A stretch of DNA of 64,000 nucleotides, taken from contig NZ_JAJNCU010000001.1 of the NCBI RefSeq assembly GCF_021026095.1, forward strand, positions 682,001 to 746,000, in the 5' to 3' direction. The position numbers were made by a program, and so were the translations under genes. Under the pieces are notes generated by a model. That model was not told the DNA's origin, did not search any database, and worked only from the letters and a program-made list of their open reading frames with translations. The DNA comes from Salinicoccus halitifaciens (GTDB lineage: Bacteria; Bacillota; Bacilli; Staphylococcales; Salinicoccaceae). Below, in pieces: positions 16,951-24,877 of this stretch; position 1 is the first letter of the stretch; every line of letters begins with the position of its first letter.

Positions 16951-17196
16951 CTACTGGGCATCTTCCGCTTCTTCCTCATCCTGTCCCTCGGCAGTTTCAT
17001 CTGCAGCGCCTTCATCAATATCCTGGGATTCTTCGCCTGTTTCATTATCCGCTTCATCCTGATCGCTTGTGCCATGATCCATATCTTCTGCATCTTCGCC
17101 GAGTTCTTCGTCTTCCCCGATGTTCGGCTCATCCTCGCCACACGCACCGAGCACCAATACAGAGGCCAGACCGCCGGCCAGTAAAAACTTTTTCAT
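16951..17196 (-). CDS. Acidic lipoprotein A (81 aa)
   Basis: Unrecognised small secreted lipoprotein. Signal peptide MKKFLLAGGLASVLVLGAC ends in a lipobox (LGAC), so the mature chain would be lipid-anchored at Cys outside the membrane. After the cysteine nearly every second residue is Asp or Glu, with no predicted fold. Two adjacent ATGs exist; the one at 17194-17196 has the better spacing from AGGAGG. A close paralogue lies 38 bases upstream with an almost identical signal peptide, so the pair arose by tandem duplication. The strong acidity could suit a high-salt envelope, but that is inference. Confidence 0.75.
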   Translation of the reverse strand: MKKFLLAGGLASVLVLGACGEDEPNIGEDEELGEDAEDMDHGTSDQDEADNETGEESQDIDEGAADETAEGQDEEEAEDAQ

Positions 17197-17234
17197 CATA
17201 ATCCTCCTAAATGGTTGTTGTCATCATACAGGTA

Positions 17235-17468
17235 CTATTCCGATTCTGCTTCATCCACATCCGACTCTTCGCCCAGGCTCTCCTGGCGGTCGGAACTGTC
17301 GTCTTCAGACTCTTCTTCACCGTTATCCGCATCGATCGCCGTGCCGTCCTGTTCCACTTCCTGATCCGTGTCCACGGCGTCATCGCTCATTTCGGGTTCT
17401 TCCTCCCCGCCGCATGCGCCGAGCATCAGGATTGATGCCAGGCCGCCGGCCAAAAGATACTTCTTCAT
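17235..17468 (-). CDS. Acidic lipoprotein B (77 aa), paralogue of A
   Basis: Signal peptide MKKYLLAGGLASILMLGAC with lipobox LGAC, then a disordered Asp/Glu/Ser-rich tail. The signal peptide differs from paralogue A at three positions, while the tails have diverged in sequence but not in composition. Start ATG 17466-17468 follows GGAGG by 6 bases. Likely cotranscribed with A. No enzymatic motif is visible; function unknown. Confidence 0.75.
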   Translation of the reverse strand: MKKYLLAGGLASILMLGACGGEEEPEMSDDAVDTDQEVEQDGTAIDADNGEEESEDDSSDRQESLGEESDVDEAESE

Positions 17469-17566
17469 AGTCACCCTCCTCAATGATCATAAATAACTGC
17501 TGTTAACATCTGTTTACCCCAACTGCAGGCATATTATTTATACAACCCGGTATTTATAAAAATGAA

Positions 17567-17602
17567 GACCCCATGACCGTGAAGTCATGCCGCCCCGGGG
17601 TC
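17567..17602 (-). terminator. Probable terminator after the SpoU methyltransferase gene
   Basis: Outer stem GACCCC / GGGGTC with an inner ATGAC / GTCAT stem, followed on the minus strand by TTCATTTTTAT. It overlaps the stop codon by 2 bases; the T run is imperfect. Confidence 0.6.
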
Positions 17603-18344
17603 ATTTCTGCGCTTTGAAATGGTGCATGAGGATGCCGCCTGCGATCGCCACGTTCAGACTTTCCGAACGGCCCGGCATATGGATCTTCACCTTGCGGTCG
17701 ACGAGGTCCAGCACTTCCTCACTCACACCCCGGCCTTCGTTGCCGAGGACGATGAGCAGCGGGTCCTGTTGCACAACATCGTCCAGGTAGTCCGCCTGTG
17801 CGAGGCTCGTGCCGATGGAGAGCCCCTGGAAATTTTCGATGACGGGTTTGATATCAGCGACTTCTATGCTCACGTGGAATGTGCTGCCCTGTGTGCTGCG
17901 GAGCACTTTATCGCTGAAAGGGTCCACCGTACCCGGGGACGCCACCACCCGGTCGAACCCGAAAGCATCCGCCGTGCGGATCAGGCTGCCGAGGTTGCCC
18001 GGGTCCTGCACATCATCCAGCACAAGGACTTTATTCCCCGACGCTTCAGGCGCGGCATAAGAGACCGCCGCCATGATGCCCTGGGGCGTTTCAAGCTGGG
18101 ATAACGTCTTCATCACCGGAGAACTTACAAGGATCACTTCAAAACGCGAAGCATCGAAAGTGAAGCTGTAATCCTCGAGCGCGATGATATAATGGATCAC
18201 CTGGTCGGATCCGACCGCCTCCTCCACCATATGTTCCCCGTCGATTAAAAACATGCCCGTCCTGCTGCGTGCTTTCTTCTTATGCAGCTTACGCAGCTCT
18301 TTGATGCGCGGGTTGTCCTTTGAAGTGATGACCTCTCTTACCAA
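17601..18344 (-). CDS. SpoU/TrmH-family RNA 2'-O-methyltransferase (YsgA-like)
   Basis: 247-residue SPOUT methyltransferase using S-adenosylmethionine. An N-terminal substrate-binding domain (SKDNPRIKELRKLHKKKAR...) precedes the knotted catalytic domain with motif 1 near DVQDPGNLGSLIRTADAFG, motif 2 IVLGNEGRG and motif 3 IHMPGRSESLNVAIAGGI. The exact target nucleotide is not readable. The start is TTG at 18342-18344 overlapping the M42 stop region, with GGAG 8 bases before it inside the M42 gene. In Bacillus the homologue ysgA also follows pheS. Confidence 0.9.
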   Translation of the reverse strand: MVREVITSKDNPRIKELRKLHKKKARSRTGMFLIDGEHMVEEAVGSDQVIHYIIALEDYSFTFDASRFEVILVSSPVMKTLSQLETPQGIMAAVSYAAPEASGNKVLVLDDVQDPGNLGSLIRTADAFGFDRVVASPGTVDPFSDKVLRSTQGSTFHVSIEVADIKPVIENFQGLSIGTSLAQADYLDDVVQQDPLLIVLGNEGRGVSEEVLDLVDRKVKIHMPGRSESLNVAIAGGILMHHFKAQK

Positions 18345-19408
18345 ATGATGTTCTCCACCGCTTCGTCATCCAGCGACTTGACGATCGCCGTGATGAGTTT
18401 GACCGCATTGTTCACGTCTTCCTTATGCAGGATGGAGACGTTGGAGTGCATATACCTCAAAGGCACGCCGATGTTCACGGAAGGCACACCTTCATTTGCG
18501 ACATGGAAGCCGCCCGAGTCCGTACCGCCGCCCGGCACCGCCTGGAACTGGAACGGGATGCCGTTTTCCTCTGCAACTTTCTGGATATGGCGGCGGAAGC
18601 CGACATGGCCGATATTGGATGCATCCATCAGGACGATCAGCGGGCCGTCGCCGAGCTTGCCCTGTCCGTTTTCCGGTTTCATGCCCGGCGTGTCCCATGC
18701 GATGCCGACGTCGACAGAAATCGCGAGGTCCGGCTTCACCGTATTCGCTGAAGTCTTCGCACCGCGCAGCCCCACTTCCTCCTGGACGGTCGCACCGCTC
18801 ACAACGTCGATGCCGAGATCTTCGCCTTCAAGGTTCTGGAGCACTTCAACGGCAACGACACAGCCCATGCGGTTATCCCAAGCTTTCGCAAGAAGGTAGT
18901 TCTTGTTCGCCATCTCCGTGAATTCCATATGCGGTGTGATCTGGTCACCCGGCTTCACGCCTGCCTTCAGCGCCTCCTCCTTATCCGCAACACCGATATC
19001 GATGAACATGTTTTTGATTTCAACCGGCTTCTTGCGCTCTTCCGGTGAGAGTGCATGCGGCGGTTTTGAACCGATGACGCCTGTGAGGATCCCGTCGTCG
19101 GTGATGACGTTCATGCGCTGTGAGAGCATGACCTGGTTCCACCAGCCGCCGATCGGTGTGAATTTGATGAAGCCGTTATCGTCGATCTCGGTCACCATGA
19201 AGCCGATCTCGTCCAGATGGCCGCCGATCAGGATCGTTTTATTGCCTGAGGACTTGCGTCTGCCGTAGATGCTGCCGAGGTTGTCTGTCACAATCTCATC
19301 GCTCACCGGCTCGAGGTACTCTTTCATGAGCCTTTTCACATCATATTCGAACCCCGAAATGCCGTGGGCATCCGTCAAACTTTTCATCAATGTCAGTTGT
19401 TTATCCAT
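18338..19408 (-). CDS. M42-family aminopeptidase (YsdC-like)
   Basis: 356-residue cytosolic metallopeptidase of the glutamyl-aminopeptidase/endoglucanase (M42) family, usually a dodecameric tetrahedral shell trimming peptides. Metal and catalytic residues are visible: GGHLDEIGFMV (His and Asp), AWDNRMG (bridging Asp), QEEVGLRGA (catalytic Glu-Glu), SVDVGIAWDTPG and the late MHSNVSI histidine. Cotranscribed with the downstream SpoU gene (7-base overlap). The B. subtilis homologue ysdC lies between pheS and rplT as here. Confidence 0.92.
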   Translation of the reverse strand: MDKQLTLMKSLTDAHGISGFEYDVKRLMKEYLEPVSDEIVTDNLGSIYGRRKSSGNKTILIGGHLDEIGFMVTEIDDNGFIKFTPIGGWWNQVMLSQRMNVITDDGILTGVIGSKPPHALSPEERKKPVEIKNMFIDIGVADKEEALKAGVKPGDQITPHMEFTEMANKNYLLAKAWDNRMGCVVAVEVLQNLEGEDLGIDVVSGATVQEEVGLRGAKTSANTVKPDLAISVDVGIAWDTPGMKPENGQGKLGDGPLIVLMDASNIGHVGFRRHIQKVAEENGIPFQFQAVPGGGTDSGGFHVANEGVPSVNIGVPLRYMHSNVSILHKEDVNNAVKLITAIVKSLDDEAVENIIW

Positions 19409-19555
19409 TATGAGTCTCCTTTATCTTGTATTCCCCACCATTTTATCATAACCATTTCAATAGTCGAAATAATAATATCGCTTTCAAAATGCCGGCAACG
19501 TGGTAATATTGAAGTGCATTATTACATTTGCAACCCTAATGAAGAGGTGGTATAT

Positions 19556-20632
19556 ATGTGGCATCAGACGGAAGTGACTCAGATCCTCAATATCCGGTAT
19601 CCGATCATCCAGGCACCGATGGCCGGCTCGACCACGCCTGAACTCGTCGCGGCGGTCTCCAACCAGGGCGGGCTCGGCAGCATCGGCGCAGGCTACTACA
19701 CCCCGGAAACACTGCGTCGGGACATCGAAGACACGCAGGCGCTCACCGATAAGCCGTTTGCGGTGAATCTCTTCGTCCCCGAATACAATGAAGTGACGTT
19801 TACACAGATTGAACATATGAAGGAAATACTCGCACCCTACCATGAAGCACTCGGCATCACCCCGGATGACCCGGCCGTCTCAAGGGATGATACGTTCCTC
19901 CGCCTAATCGACATCATCATTGAATCGAATGTGAAGATATGCAGCTTCACTTTCGGCATACCGGATACCGAAGTGATCAAAAAGCTTAAACAGGCCGGTA
20001 TGACACTCATCGGCTGCGCCACCACCGTGGAAGAAGCCGTGATCAATGCCCAGGCCGGCATGGACATGGTCGTCGTCCAGGGCTTTGAAGCGGGCGCTCA
20101 CAGGGGGTCATTTTTGAAGAACCCCCTCCACTCCACCGTCGGGACGATGGCGCTCGTCCCCCAGGCGACGGATGCGGTGGATATACCGGTGATTGCCGCT
20201 GGCGGCATCATGGACGGCCGCGGCATCTATGCAAGCCTCATCCTCGGCGCCGATGCCGCACAGCTCGGCACGGCGTTCCTCACGACAAAAGAAAGCGCCG
20301 CCCCGGACATCCATAAGAATGTCATACTCGCCGCCGAAGAAGCGGATACCGTATTGACCACCGTTTTCAGCGGTAAATATGCAAGGGGCATCAGAAATGA
20401 CTTCATCGAAGATATATCAGTATATGAAGATGACATTCTGCCCTACCCGTTCCAAAACCAAATGACGAAAAGGATGCGGAGCGAGGCGGCGAAGGCCGGG
20501 AGGAGCGACCTGCTGCACCTCTGGAGCGGCCAGGGCGTGAGGCTTGCCCGTGACGGGGAGGCTGCGGAACTTTTCCGGGAGCTTGTTGAGGAAGTGAATA
20601 AAATTGCAGGCAATGAAAGTTATCATAAGTGA
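19556..20632 (+). CDS. Nitronate monooxygenase (NPD family)
   Basis: 358-residue FMN-dependent TIM-barrel oxygenase that detoxifies propionate 3-nitronate and other alkyl nitronates. Seen: N-terminal YPIIQAPMAGSTTPELVAAVS, the barrel motif GGLGSIGAGY, the catalytic histidine in FEAGAHRGSF, and the phosphate-binding AAGGIMDGRGI. ATG at 19556 follows GAGGTGG by 5 bases; the frame is open another 64 codons but those overlap the promoter of the divergent M42 gene. Stands alone. Family members are often annotated as enoyl-ACP reductase II (FabK), which has the same fold, so substrate is not certain. Confidence 0.88.
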   Translation: MWHQTEVTQILNIRYPIIQAPMAGSTTPELVAAVSNQGGLGSIGAGYYTPETLRRDIEDTQALTDKPFAVNLFVPEYNEVTFTQIEHMKEILAPYHEALGITPDDPAVSRDDTFLRLIDIIIESNVKICSFTFGIPDTEVIKKLKQAGMTLIGCATTVEEAVINAQAGMDMVVVQGFEAGAHRGSFLKNPLHSTVGTMALVPQATDAVDIPVIAAGGIMDGRGIYASLILGADAAQLGTAFLTTKESAAPDIHKNVILAAEEADTVLTTVFSGKYARGIRNDFIEDISVYEDDILPYPFQNQMTKRMRSEAAKAGRSDLLHLWSGQGVRLARDGEAAELFRELVEEVNKIAGNESYHK

Positions 20633-20634
20633 AA

Positions 20635-20832
20635 CCACGCGATAATATGATAATGTTGTGCTTCCTTAATGAGAGGGATTTTATAGTATTAAAAAGGATT
20701 AACTATCATCAGTTTTTTCATTTTCTAAAATATTCCCGACATTGTTATTTTAGCGTTTAGTACTTCAATACCTTTTTCTTTCTATTCGCACCTATGCAGT
20801 GTTCGTAAAAGGATACTTTTTCATACAAAAAA
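20635..20832. other. Intergenic, no gene seen
   Basis: AT-rich stretch between the convergent nitronate monooxygenase and usp genes. I see no supported open frame, repeat or RNA in it; the bidirectional terminator begins at 20833. Confidence 0.6.
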
Positions 20833-20866
20833 GCGAGGAGAAGCACTTTGATTAGCTTCGTCTCGC
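20833..20866. terminator. Bidirectional terminator between convergent genes
   Basis: GCGAGGAGAAGC and GCTTCGTCTCGC pair over 12 positions with one mismatch, with A-rich sequence on one side and T-rich on the other. Confidence 0.85.
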
Positions 20867-20945
20867 CTGTTTTTGTACATTGAGCCTCTCATATATTATC
20901 TCTAAACTATACCGTCCATTGAAGAGTAAAGCTCTGAATATATTC

Positions 20946-21449
20946 TTATTCAGTGTGGGATTTCGCTTCTCCAGGGGTATAGGAGTCTGAAGGTGCATCA
21001 TCCTGCACTTGATCGGTACGGACAACCAGCACATCGCATTTGGCTGAACGAACGATGCGTTCCGAAACACTTCCCATAACAAAACGTTCTACTGCATTCA
21101 AGCCTGTAGCACCACAAACGATTAAGTCCGCATGAACTTTCTGGGCAATATTCCGGGGTATCATGACTTTCGGAGACCCATAATCCACTACAATATTCAC
21201 ATTTTCAATTCCGGCATTTGCAGCCTCTTTCTTATACTCACTCAGAAGTTCTTCTGCAGACTTATAAACCTGATGTGCTATCGAACGATCATAACCTTCA
21301 ATCGCTCCAAAGGAACGGGTATCTATTACATTCACTAAATTCAATGTTGCATTATTTCGCTCTGCAATGCCGATGGATTTTTTGAATGCCCCTTCCGCTT
21401 CTTTTGAGCCATCTATCGCCACTAAAATTTGCTTATAAACCGATGACAT
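20946..21449 (-). CDS. Universal stress protein, ATP-binding type
   Basis: 167-residue UspA-fold protein. The start of the fold KQILVAIDGSKEAEGAF and the nucleotide-binding signature G-x2-G-x9-GS (GATGLNAVERFVMGS) are present, so it belongs to the ATP-binding subgroup. The C-terminal 20 residues are an acidic tail. Start is ATG 21447-21449 with AAGGGGG upstream; the open frame runs 42 further codons but without a ribosome site. Usp proteins accumulate under starvation, oxidative or anaerobic stress. A promoter lies at 21590-21617 with a palindrome immediately upstream. Confidence 0.92.
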   Translation of the reverse strand: MSSVYKQILVAIDGSKEAEGAFKKSIGIAERNNATLNLVNVIDTRSFGAIEGYDRSIAHQVYKSAEELLSEYKKEAANAGIENVNIVVDYGSPKVMIPRNIAQKVHADLIVCGATGLNAVERFVMGSVSERIVRSAKCDVLVVRTDQVQDDAPSDSYTPGEAKSHTE

Positions 21450-21589
21450 AATTAGATTCCCCCTTGAGATAACTTTTATTGAAATAAATGAACATGATGA
21501 TCGTACCTTAAAAAATTGAGTATTATTTTTGTAAATTGTCCCCCCGTGATTTTTATATCCTGAAAAACACCTCATTTATACATCAGCTG

Positions 21590-21617
21590 ATTTTAATATA
21601 GATTAGCACCTCCACAA
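21590..21617 (-). promoter_or_regulatory. Sigma-A promoter of usp
   Basis: TTGTGG, 16 bases, TAAAAT on the minus strand. It implies a leader of about 130 bases before the usp start. Confidence 0.6.
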
Positions 21618-21628
21618 TGTATTGTCCA

Positions 21629-21642
21629 TCACATAATTGTGA
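21629..21642. promoter_or_regulatory. Palindrome upstream of the usp promoter
   Basis: TCACA-TAAT-TGTGA, a perfect 5+5 palindrome 12 bases upstream of the -35 hexamer, in a place typical of activator sites. The half-sites face the opposite way from the CRP/Fnr arrangement. Confidence 0.4.
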
Positions 21643-21799
21643 ATACTTTAAATTAAAAGAATGTTAAGGCGGCATTCCCTTTTGCAGCTTGGGACGGCGA
21701 CTCAATATTCAAAATTCATGCAGTTTATTGCTATAAAATCGGGCTGTGATACTCTATAATTGAATCAATAATCCTTAAAATAAAGACACGGAGGCCGCC

Positions 21800-22636
21800 A
21801 TGGAAATCATACTTCATGAAAACATAACTGCTTATCTGCAGGAGAAAAATATAATCCCGAATTACCTTTCATCCGGACACGGGGTGACTTGTGAGGCGCA
21901 TGGAGAATGGCTCGCCTATGTGTATTACTCCCTTGATCCCTACCATCCTTCTGCGCCATATTTGAGGTTCGCGGTGCTGGATGACAGCGTAAAACCGGAG
22001 ACGATTGTGGAAATGTACGAAAAATTGAAGACCACCCTGCCGATGTCGGACATCATCCTGGAAATCCACCGGCACCACAACCTGTACGAAAAGCTCATCA
22101 CTACATATGATTTCAAAGAGTTCAGGAGGACTTATGAAACCGAAGTGGAGATCAGCAGAATGATCAGTCATTTTAATACCGGCAGCACAGAAGAGAACCG
22201 GTTGGAAAGCGCATTTGAAATGACTGAAGGTCTTTCAGATCTCTCAAGGCAGGTGTATGCATCCGTCCATGATACCATCCCGCTGAGGGAAATGAGCCTT
22301 GCTGAATGGCGGGACCTCATCACTGATGACATTGATTTTGAAAGTTCAATCGTCATTTACGATGAGGACGAGGCAATCACCGCCTATATGCTGATTTACG
22401 AAGGTGAGGACACATCCAAAGATTTCGGCTATTGCTATTATGCGGATTCTGAGGCAAAGCAGCGTCTTGCTTCAGCGTTCGGGCAAACACTGAACAAGCT
22501 CCAGGAGAATGGTTATGAACATATCAACCTGGAGGTCGACACGACCGATGAATATGCATACGGATTCTTCAATGAATTCGTGAAGGATGAAGCGCCTGTT
22601 TTGGTGAGCTACATCCGCAGGCAGAAAAAAGCATAA
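21800..22636 (+). CDS. GNAT-like acetyltransferase family protein
   Basis: 278-residue protein I place near the GNAT superfamily with modest confidence. Two half-proteins can be seen: an N-terminal part (about 1-125) that looks like a decayed acetyltransferase fold, and a C-terminal part with a beta strand and turn FESSIVIYDEDEAITAYMLIYEG followed by the helix AKQRLASAFGQTLNKLQENGYEHINLEVDTTDEYAYGFF, the usual GNAT beta4-alpha3-beta5 layout. The acetyl-CoA pyrophosphate loop (Q/R-x2-G-x-G/A) is not clear, so activity is uncertain. ATG 21800 has GGAGG 5 bases before it. An SDR gene follows 36 bases downstream, probably in one transcript. Confidence 0.6.
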   Translation: MEIILHENITAYLQEKNIIPNYLSSGHGVTCEAHGEWLAYVYYSLDPYHPSAPYLRFAVLDDSVKPETIVEMYEKLKTTLPMSDIILEIHRHHNLYEKLITTYDFKEFRRTYETEVEISRMISHFNTGSTEENRLESAFEMTEGLSDLSRQVYASVHDTIPLREMSLAEWRDLITDDIDFESSIVIYDEDEAITAYMLIYEGEDTSKDFGYCYYADSEAKQRLASAFGQTLNKLQENGYEHINLEVDTTDEYAYGFFNEFVKDEAPVLVSYIRRQKKA

Positions 22637-22672
22637 AAGACGATCGTATATTATCTTCGGAAGGAGATGCTT

Positions 22673-23500
22673 ATGAAACCTTTATCGGAATGTACAGTTT
22701 TAATCACCGGATCGACAGATGGACTCGGCAAAGCGGCTGCACGATGGTTCGCAGAGAAAGGCGCATCAGTCCGGCTGCACGGCAGAAACGAAGAGAAAGG
22801 CAGACGGACACTGGAAGAGATTAAAAACGTCACAGGTAATGCGGATCTGAAATATTACAACGGGGACTTCTCATCCCTCGACTCCGTCTCAAAGGCTGCA
22901 GAAGAGATACTTGCCGGTGAAGACCAAATCGACATACTGATCAATAATGCAGGCATCGGCGGCGGACCGAAATCAGGAGGCAGGCGCAGCACCAGCCGGG
23001 ACGGCTTTGAGGAGATATGGGCGGTGAACTACATCGCACAGGTGCTCTTCACAAGGAAGCTTCGGCCTTTATTGGAAGAAGGCTCAAGGATCGTCAACGT
23101 CGCATCCATCGGCCAGGCTGAGATCGACTTCGATGATTTGAACATCGAGCAGCGGTATGACGGCTTCCTCGCATACTCGAGGAGCAAGCTTGCATTGATC
23201 ATGTTCACTTTCGACCTTGCCGAAGCAGTTAAAGATCAGGGCATCACGGTCAATGCCATCCACCCTGCTACGCTGATGGAGACGAATATGGTGAATGAAC
23301 ATTTCGGCAGGTCACAGTCATCTGTGGAAGAAGGACTTGAGGCGCTTGTGTTTCTTGCATCCTCTGAAGAAACGGAAGGCATCACGGGAGAATTCTATGA
23401 CGGCAGGCGCCGTTCAAAAGCGCTCGGCCAGGCTTATGACCGTGAAGCGAGGCAAAAGCTGAAGACCTGGACCGAAGAGGTTTTAAGCGGATACGTTTAA
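22673..23500 (+). CDS. Short-chain dehydrogenase/reductase
   Basis: 275-residue classical SDR with the cofactor motif TGSTDGLGKAAA, NNAGIGGG, and the catalytic YSRSK. It is similar to retinol dehydrogenase/WW-oxidoreductase-like SDRs, but the substrate is not readable. Arg/Lys in HGRNEEKGRR after the second strand suggest NADP(H). The second of two ATGs (22673) is chosen because AAGGAG directly abuts the first. Follows the GNAT-like gene. Confidence 0.9.
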   Translation: MKPLSECTVLITGSTDGLGKAAARWFAEKGASVRLHGRNEEKGRRTLEEIKNVTGNADLKYYNGDFSSLDSVSKAAEEILAGEDQIDILINNAGIGGGPKSGGRRSTSRDGFEEIWAVNYIAQVLFTRKLRPLLEEGSRIVNVASIGQAEIDFDDLNIEQRYDGFLAYSRSKLALIMFTFDLAEAVKDQGITVNAIHPATLMETNMVNEHFGRSQSSVEEGLEALVFLASSEETEGITGEFYDGRRRSKALGQAYDREARQKLKTWTEEVLSGYV

Positions 23501-23661
23501 CTTTTGTGAAAATCAATGGAAATGACAAACTTTAAGTGATGACTGGCCCATTGATGTAGTAGAATGGGGAATACAATATCATGACCGACTGTGGAAGTAT
23601 GGAAGACTTTCTCTTGTAATGGAAACCGGTATTTGAAGGAAAACGATATGGAGGAAGTATA

Positions 23662-24555
23662 ATGAAAAAAAGAAATATCATAAATAAGCCTGAGGCGGAA
23701 TGGATCGTGGAGGAATCCACGGAACTGCTGGAGTATTTGTTTGAAAAGATGCCCGCGCGCAGCCGTAAAGCCGTAAAAGGCATCCTCGGCCGCGGCCAGG
23801 TGAGCGTGAACGGCCGGGCTACAAGCCAGTTCAACGACATGCTTGAACCGGGTGACCGCGTGGAGATTGAAACACGCACCGGCAAGCATGATGCGAAGAT
23901 CAGGGGTTTGAAAATCTTACATGAAGACAGAGATATCATCGTGATCGATAAAGAAGCAGGCCTTCTGTCCATCGCATCCGAAAAGGAAAAGCAGATGACC
24001 GCTTTCCGTCAGCTGTCCGACTATCTTCAGACGATTCATCCGAAGAACCGCATTTTCATCGTCCACCGCCTGGACCGGGATACATCCGGTGTGATGGTGT
24101 TCGCAAAGAACAAGCAGGTCCAGCAGAAAATGCAGAATGACTGGGGCAGCATCGTTTCGGAACGGACGTACATTGCACTTGTCGAAGGGAAGGTCGAACA
24201 GGACGGCACCGTCACTTCTTGGCTTTCGGAAAACAAGGCACTGATCATGCGTTCCAGCCAGAATCCCGAAAAAGGCAAAAAAGCGATCACCCACTACAAA
24301 GTGCTGAAATCGAACGATAATTTCTCCCTGCTTCAGGTGAACCTGGAGACCGGACGCAAAAATCAGGTACGGGTGCATATGCAGGATATCGGCCATCCGA
24401 TCGTCCGTGATAAGAAATACGGCGCACAGACGAATCCGATCAAAAGGATGGGACTGCATGCGCAGGCGCTTGAATTCAAACATCCGGCGACCGATGAATA
24501 TGTACGTTTCGAATCCACGGCACCCGCTTCATTTTCACGGCTGTTTAAAAACTAA
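23662..24555 (+). CDS. RluA-family pseudouridine synthase with S4 domain
   Basis: 297-residue RNA pseudouridine synthase. An N-terminal S4-like RNA-binding segment (RSRKAVKGILGRGQVSVNG, about 33-51) precedes the catalytic domain with signature HRLDRDTSG (catalytic Asp138) and the later GRKNQVRVHMQDIGHPIVRDKKYG. It modifies uridines in rRNA or tRNA; the exact site is not predictable. ATG 23662 follows GGAGGAAGTATA. Ends 2 bases before the converging pseudogene. Confidence 0.93.
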   Translation: MKKRNIINKPEAEWIVEESTELLEYLFEKMPARSRKAVKGILGRGQVSVNGRATSQFNDMLEPGDRVEIETRTGKHDAKIRGLKILHEDRDIIVIDKEAGLLSIASEKEKQMTAFRQLSDYLQTIHPKNRIFIVHRLDRDTSGVMVFAKNKQVQQKMQNDWGSIVSERTYIALVEGKVEQDGTVTSWLSENKALIMRSSQNPEKGKKAITHYKVLKSNDNFSLLQVNLETGRKNQVRVHMQDIGHPIVRDKKYGAQTNPIKRMGLHAQALEFKHPATDEYVRFESTAPASFSRLFKN

Positions 24556-24557
24556 AT

Positions 24558-24791
24558 TCATTTTCCATCCAGAATTTCATCCATCGTCTCATTGACGCTT
24601 CCGGCATAAACAGAGCCGAACTTCACGAGATGGACCATCAGCAAATACAATTTATAAAACCTTATCCGCTCCCATGCCCCACCGGTGAGCGGATATTTTT
24701 CGTCATAGGCATCGTAAAAACCTTTATCGAGGCCGCCGAACACCGAGGTCGAATTCACGGTCGCCGTACAGTTGAAATAAAGGATGCCCAT
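24558..24791 (-). pseudogene. Remnant of a fructosamine-3-kinase family gene
   Basis: The last 60 codons match the C-terminus of the fructosamine kinase family (FGGLDKGFYDAYDEKYPL, RIRFYKLYLLMVHLVKFG). Intact members are about 285 residues. Just upstream the family signature YGDREFDLGV is still readable in another frame (minus strand, around 24738-24767), showing a frameshift between the two parts. The kinase core and nucleotide-binding N-terminus are missing and menA-like coding follows 86 bases away. So this is a decayed 3' end, not a small gene. The family phosphorylates ketosamines for deglycation. Confidence 0.8.
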
Positions 24792-24877
24792 ATTGGCTTA
24801 AAATCCAATGTGGACATCTTTTCTTTTTGCTGGCACCTTGCAATTTTGAAGGACATCCATGAAACCCGCCATCCCCG

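Larger units (their letters stand above)
21450..21799. other. Divergent regulatory region between usp and the GNAT-like gene
   Basis: 350 bases without a supported gene. It holds the usp promoter (21590-21617), a palindrome (21629-21642), and upstream of the GNAT-like gene a TATAAT at about 21755-21760 without a convincing -35. Confidence 0.6.

Noticed and set aside
19364-19555. 64-codon N-terminal extension of the nitronate monooxygenase
   Set aside because: It overlaps the divergent M42 gene and promoter, and the family start with a good ribosome site is at 19556.
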